Assembly: GCA_024663395.1 (NCBI GenBank)
Contig: JANFAH010000106.1
Coordinates: 62,001-126,000 of the forward strand
Origin: Pisolithus tinctorius
Lineage: Eukaryota; Basidiomycota; Agaricomycetes; Boletales; Pisolithaceae
Length of the DNA stretch: 64,000 nt
Direction of reading: 5' to 3'
This document shows positions 34,201 to 47,750 of the stretch, piece after piece (the stretch's first letter is position 1; the number at the start of each line of letters is the position of its first letter). The position numbers and the translations under genes are program-made. The notes under the pieces were generated by a model, which was not told the origin of the DNA, made no database searches, and worked only from the letters and a program-made list of their open reading frames with translations.

Positions 34201-37200
34201 ACTTTTGATGTGGGTCCTGACGACATAACGAAGCTTCTCGACTCTACCAGAGCTCTGGAGATTCTACTGTGCTGTGCGGTGGTCATCAATAACAACACCC
34301 CTCCGCAGTTCAGTGCCCGTCATGAAATGTCAAGGCTCCTTATGGAACGTGACTGTCGCCTATCATGGAAACTGGAGGAACTTGTGGGCACTATGATCCT
34401 GGAGGGGAATGATGGCATTGATCTCGGGATTAAACACTTATGGCCAGGGTACCGCAGAGGCTCGCAATGGCAAAAAGCGGGCACTGGTAATTGTAGTTGG
34501 TTCACCACCAATACGACCAGCTCCGAAGCCCAGCATTCACAACAAGTGCACTTCGATATCCTCAACGGTACTTTATTGGTGGACGGGCGGCCGATGGGAA
34601 GACTACCGGATGAGATCAGGACAGATCCGATTTTTACCTTGCTTTTTGGTGCTGTATGTGTGTTGACACTAGTCTATTTCGTATACTGACTTTCAGCAGC
34701 AAGCACCGGACGTCCTTCCAGGTGATTTGGCAGGAATGGACTACGTCACTCGCGGTTTGATTGACGAATATCGGGTAGGTTTCCGTGTCGATTTGTATCT
34801 ACAGAGAGCTAAGATTGGTCCTGTAGGTTTACTTCCGAATGGGATCGAATGGGTTGATAATTCAGGCCCAAAAAGAAGCTGACCCGGACGTTTTCGAATT
34901 GATTCCTCTTCAGAAGTTGGCATCCGATCTCCCCACTGCACTGGTTGAGAACCACGTGCACTGGATCAATCTTACGACTCACACGATGGAAGTTCGCCCT
35001 ATAGAGAATTTGTGGGGGTCGTCTCCCGACAACTGGACGCTTCACTTTTCACCTGGATGTCATTCGATGATTAAAGGAGATACCACTCTCTTTGATGTTC
35101 GCAGTGAAACCTGGCGGATGTTGTCTGAGCGGCTTCAACTTTTAGAAAATCCCCGGAACATCATTATCACGCTAGAAAATTCAAGGGTGTCTGTCAACTT
35201 ACCGCGCTACGGTCTTTCTTTCTTTGTTAACGATGACTGGGAGTTGGAGTGCTGTAATCCTCGTGGAATGGTGTACGACGAAAGCCAATCTGCAGGAACG
35301 TTGATCGGGCTAGCAAACAAGCTGGTTTTGCGACCTAAGGCCAATTTAGTTGATGAAGGCGTCCAGCGACTCTTGCTTATACCAGAAGGGAATGTGTCAT
35401 TCGCGAGGCAAGGCGATCACGTGAAGGTCACGGTCAATATATCGGGTCCCGCGAACAAGCGGTTCCTTTGCCAAATATTCCGGATTGATACCAACTTTGG
35501 ATGCCTAGTTGGCAATGCTAGTGGTAGCCTTGCGAGCAATCTTTATAGGGCCTACCTGCACGCACTGACCAGCAAATCGTGTTCAGTGGACCCTCTAACG
35601 CAAAGGACTGGTACAGAGGAAGCGTTATCTATTTTGCACTCTGCTGCATGCCGGTCGTTTATGAAGATCGATACTCGCTGCGACAAACTTCTGTGTCACA
35701 TTGCAGCACTGACCACTCCTCGAACGTGGTACCCCAAACATCTGAAGTGCATGCAAACTGTGCATTGGCTGGCGGGACTTCCGGCTGCATCTCAGCACCA
35801 TGGCTTTTACCTTGCTTGCTCGTCTATCAAAGAAATCGAGATCCTGCAACAACTACAGGACTTTCCTGATGGTCAATCGACTTCGCTCTTCAAAGACTTC
35901 CCGTCCTGTGACGACCACCTGCTTCGTCGTGCTGCAATCAGAGCTGTGGCACTTTACCCACCAATGTCGGATAATCCCTTTCCAGGTGGCGGATCTGACT
36001 CCGTTTACGAAGCAAGGGATGTACGGCTATCATCTGCTGACGTACTCCGTGCATACAGCACTGCGCTTGCTGTCTACAATTGGTCAGCTCAGAAACGTCT
36101 AGTAAATAACATCCAAGCCTTACTTGAGTCTTGGAACGCCACTGTGGGAGGTGTTTCGCGGGCATTCTCGTTGCGTTACGGCAGAAACTGGTTATCCCAC
36201 GACCTACCGAAGATCTGGCTTCCATTGTATGATAGCTGTCGTAGGAGCCAGGCATCGCGCCATCGTTTTCAACTCATATTCTCCCTGTCCGCCATGGCAT
36301 ACGCCTCTTCGAAGCTCGAAGACGTTGTCGGTACATTACTGGCCTTCGCAACAATGCCTCAATTCAAGAATGAAAATCCACCTGATTATCCCATCTACAA
36401 CCTTTCTGATGGTTACACACCTTCGCAATGTGCGTTGAATGAGCTCATTTCCCAGCGGGAAAAGCCGTACAACTACAGCCTAAGTCCAGAGGAGTACAGG
36501 GAGCGGCTCCAGCGGGAAAAGAGTGAAATAATTGCGAGGACGACTGCTGCATGGCCCTGTTTGAACCCCCCTCCATGCCGAAACCTCTTTTGGTATGATA
36601 CTGCCGCATTGGACCGTGATCTCTGCGAATTGTTTGCGAGTTGTTACCGCAACATGGAGTTGAAGAATCACCTGAATCACGTGGAGTCAATTCTTGGCCA
36701 AAAACCTTCCCACCCGTTTATAGGACCTCTTGACCCGACCTCGCTCGCTAACCGATCATTGGAATATCCCTTCACTCCATCTTTGAAAGGTCACAACCCA
36801 ATCCACCGGGCCATGACTCTCGATGACCTTTTTCAACGAGCTGCGCTTGCTGTACCCCCGCCCCCGAAGTTGGAACTCAACCTAACCCTTTCTCGGTCTC
36901 AAACTTGGTATTTATCCTTTTATACTATGCGAATGCGTCATGCTGAATCTTACTTTTTCAGCGGACCTAGCCAAATGAGCCAGTTGATTGACGACCTCCG
37001 CCGGAATGCAAACTCGGCGTTTCAACTTATGTATGCAGATGGGCTCCAACGGAGTGCGGACCATCTTAGTCACGATCAGACGACCCTGGAAGTAGATGCT
37101 CCCGAAATTGAACACTTCGTGAAGTTAATCAGAGGACATTACAAGGATAGCAGGAAAATATACATGTCCACCCTAAGGTCGCTTGTGGCATACTTGGGTC

Positions 37201-40200
37201 CACAAACGACAAGCGAGCGTGCGGTCTACAGCTCAGGTCAGTGGCCACGTGTCACAGCAAAGGTTCTCTTTGGTTGCCTCTCATCAACATCGCAAATTCG
37301 ATTGTCTCGTGACTGGCGAGTTTGTTTAATAGCATTCACGAAGCTTGCACTAGAGTACCAGCGCACTCGCCGAATGCTTGCCTTGGCAAAGAATGGCCGA
37401 GCCGAAGATTTACACAAGGAAATAGAGAACACCGGTTGCAATGGTTGGGATGCAGAGTCGTATGCCGATTGGCTATTAATCCAGGTGCTTTTATCTTCTC
37501 ATCTCTTGTTCTGTGGCAAGTTTATTCACCCCTCCAATTATCGGTTCAGCTGGATGGAGATTTCCTCATCCGTCCTGTCCAAGCAGACGTTGCATCAGAA
37601 ATGATAGCCCCTCATTCCGGCCAGAACACCGTTCTGCAGTTAAATATGGGCGAAGGGAAGTCATCTGTAATCGTACCGGCAACAGCCTCGGTCCTCGCTG
37701 ACGGAAACCAACTGGTGAGGGTAGTGGTCCCGAAGGCTCTCGCTTCCCAAATGCTCCATTTACTCGTACATCGTCTTGGTGGACTCGCCAATCGACGAGT
37801 CTTTTACTTGCCATTTTCAAGATCCTTGGAAATCGGCCATTTGGGTGCCAGAGCGGTCCAGGGAATCCTAAAACAATGTATGCGCGAACGTGGCATCCTC
37901 GTAGTGCAACCAGAACATATCCTGTCATTCAAACTGCTGAGTGTCGAGAAACAGCTAGATGATACCACGGGCATCGCCGAGCAACTATTGCAGACTCAGC
38001 GATGGCTTCATTCATACGCTCGCGATATCCTTGATGAAAGTGATGAGATCCTGCACGTTCGAAATCAACTGATCTATGCTATCGGTTTACAGAGACCTCT
38101 GGATGGCGCTCCAACTCGGTGGTCGACCGTGCAACAGATACTCCATCTCGTAAAGAAACATGCCCCTTCGCTCCACGCAGATTTCCCGCTCGGTGTGGAA
38201 TACGAGCAATATCACCGTCGCAGTGGCGCTTTCCCTCACATCCGTATTCTTCATGAAAAGGCAGGCGAAACGCTCATTTCTAGGATTGCTCAGGACGTCA
38301 TGGACGGTCGGCTACTCAACTTCAATCAAACGCGTCGAAGCGAGAGGACTGCAATTCATGACTTTATCACCCGCATGGATGTTGCCCCTTCCGAAGTCCA
38401 AATGATACGGGACTACTGTGGAGGCACCACCATGTGGATGTCCTTGTTACATTTACGTGGACTTCTAGCATCTGGGATCTTGTTGTTTGCACTAACGGAG
38501 CGACGGTGGCGCGTCGGCTACGGACTTGCACCTCCTCGAACTATGCTGGCCGTCCCTTATCGTGCGAAGGACATGCCAGCACCGAGAGCAGAATTTGGTC
38601 ATCCAGATGTTGCCATAGTGCTCACCTGTCTCTCGTACTACTACGGTGGTTTGGATCGGGAGCAGCTGACGTTATGTTTCGAGCGCCTTTTCACGTTAGA
38701 TAACCCAGACCAGGAATACGAGTCATGGGTCCGCGATTGCCTTGAAGTTCCTGAACACCTCTATCAGATTAGTGGCATCAACACCCAGTCTTTGGATCAA
38801 TGGAACTCCTACCTGTTCCCGATATTCTCGTACAACCAATCAACCATAGACTTCTATCTTTCACACGTTGTCTTTCCGAAGGAGGCTAAGGAGTTCCCTT
38901 CGAAGTTGTCTAGTTGCGGGTGGGACCTTGCAGAAGCGAGAGAGCACATAACTACTGGTAAGTGCATAGCTTTAGCCACAAACCCCTTTAACAATTCCTT
39001 GGTTAGGGTTTTCTGGGACGAACGATGCCCGCTATCTGCTGCCAACATCCACCAGCCAACGAGACCTTGATCACCAGCGCTCTACCAATGCAAAGGTTCT
39101 CGCCTACCTCCTGCGTCCCGAAAACGACGCCTACGTACAAACATCGTGGGCAGATGGTCGGCGACGAACAGCCGGCGAATTCCTTGGGCTTATAGCGGAA
39201 CAAAAGCCGGAAATACGCGTGATATTGGATGTTGGTGCTCAGGTCCTCGAGCTGCAAAACAACGAACTTGTGGCGCTTTGGCTGGAGTTGAAACCCGATG
39301 CGCTTGCCGCGATCTACTTCAACGACAATGACGAGCTGACCGTGCTTTCACGTGAAGGAACCAAGCGATCATTTGCAGAGTCACCGTATGCAAGTCGACT
39401 GGACGAATGCATCGTGTATCTTGATGATGCACATACGAGAGGCACCGACATCAAGTTTCCAATCGGGTTCCGTGCAGCGGCAACTCTGGGGCCCAAAGTT
39501 ACGAAGGACCGCTTGGTTCAAGGTATGACAATGGGATCGGTTGATGATACATGTCACTGATATTGGTGGCAGGGTGTATGCGCATGCGCAAACTTGGACA
39601 TGGTCACTCTATCATGTTTTTCGGACCTCTAGAGGTAGACAGAAGCATCCGCAAGGCAGCTAGAAAAAATCGTCGAGACAGGATACATCCGGCAGACATC
39701 TTGTTATGGGCCATGGACGAGACGTGCACGGAGATCCAGAATAGTGCTCCCCACTGGGCTCAGCAGGGAAGGGACCACGCTTCGCGGTATTCCGCTTGGT
39801 CGGAGTTCTGCAGCAACGAAATAACTTGCGAGGAGCTCGCCGCTGCCTGGCGGCAACCGGATGCAAAAACCTTGGAAGAACTGTACGCGCCGTCCAGTCC
39901 TGAGCCGCAACCAACGTTGTCCTTCCCGGCAATCGAACAGCGCTGCCAAGAGCTTGGAGTTTCCTCCTCGACCCATTCGAATATGAATGAGGAACAGGAA
40001 CGAGAAATTGTACATGAAATAGAACGCGAAATGCAAGTGGAACGACCCCCACCAGCTAACCCAGCGGTGCATCAGGTCTCGGCAGACATTCGTCATTTCG
40101 TGCGCACCGGCATGGTTAACCCTCGATCAAAGGACTTTATTCACATGTTTGACTCATTTCGCGACCCCACAGCACCTCCCCAAGAGAACACCGTGTGGTC

Positions 40201-40963
40201 CCGACACATCTTTGCAACTTCTGACTACTCCACCGTGGTACAGGGACCAAGTCAAGTAGGAGTTGGTGAATACCTCCGTCCAGTTAACTGGATACTCTCG
40301 AGCCAATCGAGTGGGAACCCTCCTCTCGTCATCCTTAGCCCATTCGAAGTAGATGGGTTATTACCAGACATCAGAAGCAGCGAATCTGTGTGTCTTCATG
40401 TCTACACGCCACGAACCCAGGCGAGAATGCGACCGTGTGACGACCTGCGTCTATACACAGTTCCTCCCGCTCACTCCGACTGGGTTGCACCAACCTTACT
40501 CGTAAACCAGATCAATCTCTTTGCTGGGCAGCTGTACCTGCGCGACTACAACACATATCTTCGGCTTTGTTACTTTCTCTGCGTTTATGCCGACGATCTC
40601 CACGGTGAAGAGGATCTGGAGGTTGAGAGCGATGGATTCATAGCTCCCGCACATCGCCCTCTGAAGGCGCGATCAATTGACACTTTCCAGAAGTCTCCAC
40701 TTGCTTTCCTCAAGTACGTCACTAACCTGCGTAGGAGGGGGATGAACTTCACTGCCACACATATGGGGAAAATTTTGAATGGACGATCGTTGAAGAGAGA
40801 AGATTTCGAAGATCAGAGGAAAATTGAAATAGTACGCAGCGGACCGTCTCATGGAGATGCCCGAAATGTGCAGGATAATCTGTCTGCTGAAGCTGATTAC
40901 GCGCTGTTGTTTTTCGCTTTTGATATTGTGGTCCAGTTGCTCCGTATGTGCATTGTACGATAG
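31279..40963 (+). CDS. Giant DUF3638/DUF3645-family protein (3,123 aa) with SF2/SecA-like motifs
   Basis: Seven exons (31279-31540, 31595-34653, 34697-34774, 34827-37484, 37550-38957, 39007-39522 and 39573-40963) total 9,372 nt with no frameshift. The order matches the family: an N-terminal DUF6606-like region (THVFCPLQLP onwards, IRAQNAAVVFRRG), a long middle, DUF3638 (LIRPVQADVASEMI, then LNMGEGKSSVIVP near residue 2050), DUF3645 (near FGHPDVAIVLTCLSYYYGG) and a conserved end (THMGKIL). Databases often label such proteins ubiquitinyl hydrolase 1, but I see no supporting catalytic triad. A Walker-A-like GEGKSS (2053-2058), DESD (about 2180), RGTDIKF (about 2633) and QGCMRMRKLG (about 2661) suggest a split P-loop ATPase. 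The start is the first ATG giving the family N-terminus. Function is not established. Confidence 0.85.
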
Positions 40964-41039
40964 TGTTCTTGATAGTGTTTGCCAATATTACCAATAGCCC
41001 AGGGCTAGCCACCGGTGAAAATGCGACCACGTTAGACTC

Positions 41040-41960
41040 ACTCATAATGTGAAACTGGGTGCTTGTTGGTCGTCTACCCTGACACCATTTGGTGTAAGCG
41101 TTTTCTACAGTACGACACCGATCGTGAAGGTGACGCCGAGGGAGAGGAGCATCGCGCCATACGACGTCATCACCCATACATATACTGAATCGCTGGACTT
41201 CGGCAGGCTTACCAATGGCCCGCAGGATACCAATCGACAACTCTGTTGTACTTACACCGAGCGTTCGCCATATCTCGTGCAGGGCCCGGGTACGAACACA
41301 CAAGTTTACCGCAGGAACCGATGATCGCGGTCGCAGTGGAAGACACTTCGAATATGAATCTACAATAGTTTCCTCTGTGTCCCTTCTGAATGCAATAGCT
41401 GCATTCTGAGCATCCCAGATAAGATACGCGACAAGGGTCTGTACGCCAGAGTCAGCACGAGAAAGGAGCTAGCTTATGACATACATACTCCTACTGTCAA
41501 AGATTCGACCATTCACATATACACCACCCTGCAACAAGGGATTTGCAAGATGCAGCTGACATCTGGCGGCGGGATACACCCATGGTAAAGAGCTGTGTGA
41601 ACAGAGATATCTAGGACGTCTTGTGGTGCAGCGCGCCAGCGACTGGAGATGGTATTTCACAGTTCCAAAGTGCTCTGGATTGCAGGGAGGAAAGCACTTG
41701 TGACCATTGATATCAAGCATTGTTAGTAACCCATACCAAAGATGGAACAGGTGTTGCTGCGCCTTTGATGACCGCCAGGCCCTTGACAGCACCTTCAGTG
41801 GTTGATCAGTCAATCCGGAGACGCTCCCACGGAACAATCATAACAGCCATGAATCTGATGAGTGTCCGATTGATAAGAAACACGGCCGAGCTAGTTCAAC
41901 ATTCATCCCCAGGTCCCTCATAGGAAGCAACGTCTAGGTTTAACAACTGAAATGGGTATA
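41040..41960 (-). pseudogene. Inverted decayed copy of the ankyrin-MYND and DUF3638 5' regions
   Basis: Read on the - strand, 41960 to about 41480 matches the ankyrin gene from its second exon to GANANSQNRYG-like text (shared FPPCNPEHF block). It then jumps directly to sequence matching 31520-32080 of the giant gene, including TELxxGILRAxGKPAxVQR and GDDVVW. About 1.75 kb between the two parts is missing, and a second gap of about 150 bases falls after the SYPGPA region. Stops and shifts break both frames. It lies 80 bases or so beyond the stop of the giant gene in tail-to-tail orientation. Confidence 0.8.
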
Positions 41961-42672
41961 CCGGAACGTATACTTTGCGGTTTGGGATTTGAACAATTTC
42001 AATACAATTTCAAGGAGCGATACCGGGGACGGACACTTACCATGAATCAAACTCGGCGTGCCGTGTTGCCCCAATGGATATCTCCAACAATCTCCTCCAT
42101 CTTTGCGAACCTTCCTGTCGATTTTCCAAACCATCTCAAGGAATTGAAGGGGTGGAACATGGCACGCGGTTGGACAGTCACGCTGAGTGCCGCTCTCTTA
42201 GATCGGCCAATCACGAGTCGGCTTGACTTCGCCAGTATTAACATCACTGACGTACACTCGGAGGCGGGTTCCCGCGAAGTTCAATCCTCACAAGCGAGGG
42301 AGAGGGCGCCTGGAAGCATAACTTTGCACCGCTGATCTATTTGACTGTCAGCCTTCAAACGTGGATCAGCCCGTTGGACCCAGGCATCGTCTTTGACTCG
42401 TAGATGGTGCCTTCGAAAAGGCCGAAATTGGACCTCTGCCATGAATACCAGATGAGAGGCGAGCATTAAATACGATGAATTATACTATACAATCAACGGT
42501 GTGGCGTGGGCCTGCGATGAATCGGGTCCAAAGCTGCCTAGCAATATATGAGTAATCCGGTGTATGGAATCGGAGACCAAGTCGTGGCCGTAAGAAATGA
42601 TATGCTTAGGTTGCGGCGATGTTAGTGACTGTATGACGCAATAAGGTTAGGTGTTGCGACGGTGGCAGTGCA
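41961..42672. other. Interval between the inverted relic and the RTT106 relic
   Basis: Nothing recognised. The inverted duplication may extend a little further right than I can see. Confidence 0.35.
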
Positions 42673-44442
42673 ATGGACGCGTTCACACCCCGCACGGATC
42701 CGTTTGTTCAAGGCTCTCCGGAGTTCCACTACCAAGTCCACGAAGTATGTTTGATCACCGACATTCGGAACTCTCACCTGAATTCTTAGATTCACTCAAC
42801 AATAGTCGTTTTCATGGATCAGTCTGATGTCACAGCGGCGAAGACACCTCTGCTGGATGTCCTGCTATCTCATCTTCCGAGCGAGTTTTCCGCACTAGGA
42901 TGCTTGAGCACAGTGTCGTCACGCATGGACGTGGAGACGCTACTTTCCTTTGCTCTCGGTGGAGACTGTTCCGCGACAGTGTCACCTGAGACACGAAAAC
43001 ATTGGGTACAAGCAGCAACCCGAGGCTATGCGAGCAATTCCAATGTATTCGAGGTCTAGACTCAAAGGCTTGCAAACGTCCTCTAGAAGATGGAAGTGCT
43101 TGACGTGACGCAGAGCTCGAAGAGGCTGCGAACAGAACAAGCTGAGGAGGAGGAGGAGGAGGACGATCCTCCTCTTTTCACTCTGCCAACCATTTCCACG
43201 ACAGTCACCTGTCCGAAAAAAGGTTGACATCACAGTCCACTCACGATCAATCCGATTTGTTAATCCCTCTTCCCGTGTACTTGAAGCGTCCATCCCGCTC
43301 ATGAGTATCACCCGCGCGTTCCTACTTCCCACGCGTGGTAAAGCCAAGGACCACTGGACTGTGGTACTTCTTTGCTCAGACGTGCCACCTGACAAGGGGA
43401 AAGCCGGCGCCACTGCACAACAGCAGGCAAAGCAGAACCCACAAGTCATATTCGGTCTCGACGCGCTAAGTACGGCTCAATTTGCCACGACGTCCTACTC
43501 GTTTTTCACAAAAGCGAACGGACATTCTGTGGCTAGTTCGAGGTCTATGACCACTACCACCGATACAGTGGAAAAAGGCTCCGAAACCTGCTCATCTCTC
43601 CGTAAACTTCTCTCCTTCCTATCTGTCCCCTTCCTCGAACCTTCCGCCAGTATATTCAAAAGCGCATGTGCGCCTAGCTAAAGCCGGGAACAGTGCTGCT
43701 GGAATTGATGCATATCTATCCGCAAAGCAAGGAACGCTATGGTTTTTCGATTCGTGGCATCCTATGGGGAGAGAGTAAGCCCTGTGAATTTTGGGCTGTA
43801 GAAGGACTTAACAACACGAAATGGGGTCAAGTTATTGAGCGCCACGGGGCGGACGTGTTCGGTTATACTGCGTAGAAGACGAACCGGGATTACCAAGGAG
43901 AGTGGTAATAGCAGTGATGAAGAAGAGTTTTCTGAGACGGAGTTTGCGATGATTGACGGGAAGGAACAAGATCCTATTTCTGCGTGGGTGAGAGAGCGGG
44001 AGGCCATCTTTGGAAGGCCTTCGGGATCTGCTCCAGACGAAACTTCAGGTACGCAAGGGAGAAAACAGAAACCAGAAGAACGCGGTTGCAAGCACCTCAT
44101 GTGAACGGGCCCGCAGTGGGACGATTCCGATTCAGATGACGAGGACTTTCGCTCTGACTCATCAGATAGCGCTAGTGGCGGCTCGACCCCGTCGGATAAT
44201 TCCAATGACGAGCAGCCTGATGGTGATGCTAGTGACGAGAATGAAGAGAGTGGATATGGTGACGACGACCGACGAGCAAGAGGAAGCGGACGAAGAACTC
44301 GATGTCGCCCGGCATCCCTCTATTGCGACGCGGTGCCATGCCCAAGATGTCCAAGTCTGCTGTGAACGCTGTCATTGACATGGTCAACGAAGAGTTTGGG
44401 TTTGCAGGGGATAGCGAAGAGGACGAATTACAAGATGATTAG
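42673..44442 (+). pseudogene. RTT106: RTT106-like histone chaperone, multiple frameshifts
   Basis: Rtt106 is a nuclear H3-H4 chaperone with tandem PH-like domains. The relic keeps the family order: an N-terminal helical part (42823-43058, TPLLDVLLSHLP), VDITVHSRSIRF, FLLPTRGKAKDHWTVVLL, VIFGLDAL, FLEPSASIFKSACA, LWGESKPCEFWAVE, SATGRTCSVIL, FAMIDGKEQDPI, an acidic Asp/Ser/Glu tail, and a C-terminal PKMSKSAVNAVIDMV segment ending at 44442. Connecting these needs shifts near 43215, 43675, 43742, 43815 and again in the acidic tail, so at least four single-base breaks. The exon boundary near 43058-43085 is uncertain. The order is complete, so the decay looks recent or the sequence is faulty. Confidence 0.7.
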
Positions 44443-47400
44443 GCTTCGTTCCTTACCGAGACCTCGCTCTCAATGCATTTCAGCCCCTGATATTATTGTA
44501 CATTCAGATTTTGCACGACTAACGCACTGGCCGATCCAATTATATAGCAGTGTATCTTGTCTGAGCCAGGAGCGGGAGGCATCCTCAAGCCGACTTCACG
44601 AAAACCGAAGTACCAACCAAGGATACTCTATTTGTTGGAGACAATTCAAACACATGAGTAGAACTATGAGATCTCAAGTCATCTTGCGCGAGCATGCTTT
44701 ACGGCTAGCGTGGAGTAATACATTGCAGGAATGTCGATTGCCCAGATTCTGAAGGTAAGCAAACCCATGTCATCATAGGGCACGTTCTCCGCGTCCCTCG
44801 GACCGAAGCAAAAATCCGCAACACAATGCAAAACCTACATGGAGATATCAGTCCTGGCGTAGAACTTGCTGACCAGCCACTGACCTGAGGAGAAAACACA
44901 AGACGCAAGGGCAGTAAACACCATCCCTTGCCGATACAACAATCGCGCTTCTGCTGTGGTACCCTTCTTGGCAACGGATGCGCCAAGAATCGTCGTTGCC
45001 GCAAGGACGATGTCTGTTACGCTCTTAACCATAACCCAGCGTACTCGTCTGCGACGCTAGGCGCCTGTCTGCTAGCCGACGACGCCTTTGCCCCGGGCAG
45101 CCATTGGAGTGACGGTACCAAGGTCCGTAATTACGCTCAAAAGACTTATGGCAGATGATATTGCGGGTATGAGGAAGACAAATGATGGTCGTGTGTGGCG
45201 TTTTGGTTTAATATGGGGTAAAAAATCTAGCAGATGGACACCCGAACCCGTTAGTCTCATGGTTCGGGGCACGGTGTAGATGGAGAGATGGAAGTGCCTG
45301 CCTCAAGGCCAAGGGTTTGGGATTCCATGGCTTGCGTGCTGGGTATCATGCTGATGACACATGGTGAATGATGTGGCATGTGAGCACCCTGGGTTCTCGG
45401 GCGTCTATACGACACAGCTCTCCTGGTAGTAAGTTAACCACCAAGACTGCACTGACGAGAAGAGACTTGCCGTTCATCAGTAAGCGAATATATGGTTTAA
45501 ACCTGTTACTGACTGGTCGTGACCGTGATTCCACCGTTCCCTGTCTCCCTGATGTTGTTCAGGGAATACTTGGCTGAAGAAGATTTTGAACCGACGGGGC
45601 ACCCGCGCGCTAAACTGTTTGAACTGTGAAATGGGGGATCGCAAGACACGCAGCCTCAGAGGGTCCACGTTCAGATGTGGCTGCCACTCATCTCGAGAAA
45701 TCCTGCGCTCCGTCGAACTTCGCGGTAGTACAATCCACACCACGTTGGTCTTGGTTAGGCTGGTCTCCCAGTGAAACTCCATACGCCGCTGCAGGCGATA
45801 GCACGAGAGTTAGAAGTAACGGACACCATCGGGGCAATACTCGCTGAACCACCTGTGACCTGTACCAACATCGATGTCATATCATGTCAATTCATAACCA
45901 CGGCACTACCACCACAATCATGCTGGTACGTATGTAACCACTGTTCAGTCATCGAATAGTAAATGTGCGGTAAATCATTGATGTAGTGGCATGCCTGAAT
46001 GCCTCCAAAAAACAGAAAAAAGCAGGGACGTCTGCTGTCAAAATCCTGAAAGCATGATACCGAAGGAACAGCCGCAAGGCGCCCCTCGTATCCGTGCGGT
46101 CGTGAACAATTTTCCTCGCGCAGCGTCCAATCTGCACACAAAGCCCCGAGGGACATCAGCCCTGTCAGAAATCACGAGGATCCGGGAGAGACTGACATCC
46201 AAAGCGACTATGAGATGCCAAGAAGCGAACAGTGCCCCATGTAGATACATCTGACGTCCCCATCCAGATGTACTCTTCTGTGCGATGCACCCACCAGCAA
46301 TTGTCGTGACGACAAGAGCTAGCTCCCCCCTTGTTTTCAGCGTGAACCACCGGGCGAACCACGGGACTACTATTCGACGACGGTCGCGCATGCGTAGCCA
46401 CGGTATGAGAGATTGATAGTCGGAAATGGCGTGCGCAAGGGTTGCTGCTGAGCATATAACGGGAAAGAAGAGCTTCAGGCTACGGAATGAGCATTCCTGT
46501 GCACGGTGTAGCGCGATCTCATAGAGACGACCTGAGAGAAATCGCTGGAGCATGACTCAACTTCTGTTGTCGTAGATGCAGATAGAGGTCAGCTGCCGCC
46601 ATTTAGGTTTTGGAGACCGTTTCAGACTCGTGGATTGAGCGAGGCATTATAATATAGTACGTACACGCGGTTAGCTTGGAAACACGCTGGTAACGGCAAG
46701 TAACTTCTCTCTGAATTCTCGAGTGTTTGCAACAGTACCCAGAGGCGCAGGTCACATACCGGGGGGAGGACGAGATAGAAGAGTTTGAGAACGTCGACGA
46801 ATCAGTGTCGGTATTCGGATAAAACACGACATTTGGTTGCTCGGAATTCGGTGCATGACCGGAATGCGCCTCTCACATCCATTCAGCTGCCCAGTGGTAC
46901 CCCAGCAGTGTCCCCGTGTATTAGTACCGCTCAAGGTTGGTTCCGATAGACTACTAGCAGCTGTTAGCAAGACTGAACTTCACCTTGTTTACAAAGTCAC
47001 TGCAACTTGAAATTCGTTTGGTCTTTTTTCGTTACCCACGAATCTGCATCCCACAGCCTCGATTCAAGTTCAGTCAGGGAAGCCCAGTAGAAGGGAACAT
47101 GGTCGTGCATCTGGGTGCAGTCCGGCAGGGATTTATACGCCACCGTAAATTGTCTGAGATAGTTTGGGAATATTATGTGGATAAACCAACGAGCCGATGT
47201 GAGATGACTCCAGAGCGCACGGTAATTCTCTAGCACATGTGGACGGACACCTATCAGACGCTGCGTCGTAGTGTGATGCAGTGGTGTGCGCTGCCTACAG
47301 CACGCACCGCACCATCACACTACCAAGTGTAAGATCATTTTCTGAGTATCAGTGGTGGAGACATAAGGCGCTCTGCCACATAGTCTGGAGAAAGTCCACC

Positions 47401-47750
47401 AAATGTAAGCACCGCCACCAGCCAACTTTCCGAGATAGACTGACTTTACCATATTCGTGACGAGAGGCATACACAGTCCTCGTACCCTTAGCCAATTGGC
47501 GTGGAGTTGCGACAGAATCGTTGCTGGCAGACAAGAACCTCACATTCTGTTCCATGGAACCGTCATTAGGAGACCGAACTCTGTCCGGTACGCTTCACCA
47601 TGTACCCCCACTGATCAACACCTTTGTGAACAACCCAACGAGAGACATCTCGAAGAGGATCGAGGTCTATGGATTACAAACGACTACCAATCTATTATTT
47701 CTACGGCCATCCGTCACTGGGGTCCCCCGTCCTTTCTAACTACATGATTT
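44443..47750. other. Interval with possible decayed membrane-protein genes (- strand)
   Basis: No intact gene is supported. On the - strand, 45032-44835 (segment TDIVLAATTILGASVAKK) and 46310-46150 (segment ELALVVTTIAGGCIAQK) look alike and resemble a transmembrane block of the fungal DUF6533/DUF6534 proteins. They may be two relics of one family. The identification is weak and the frames around them are short. Confidence 0.3.
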
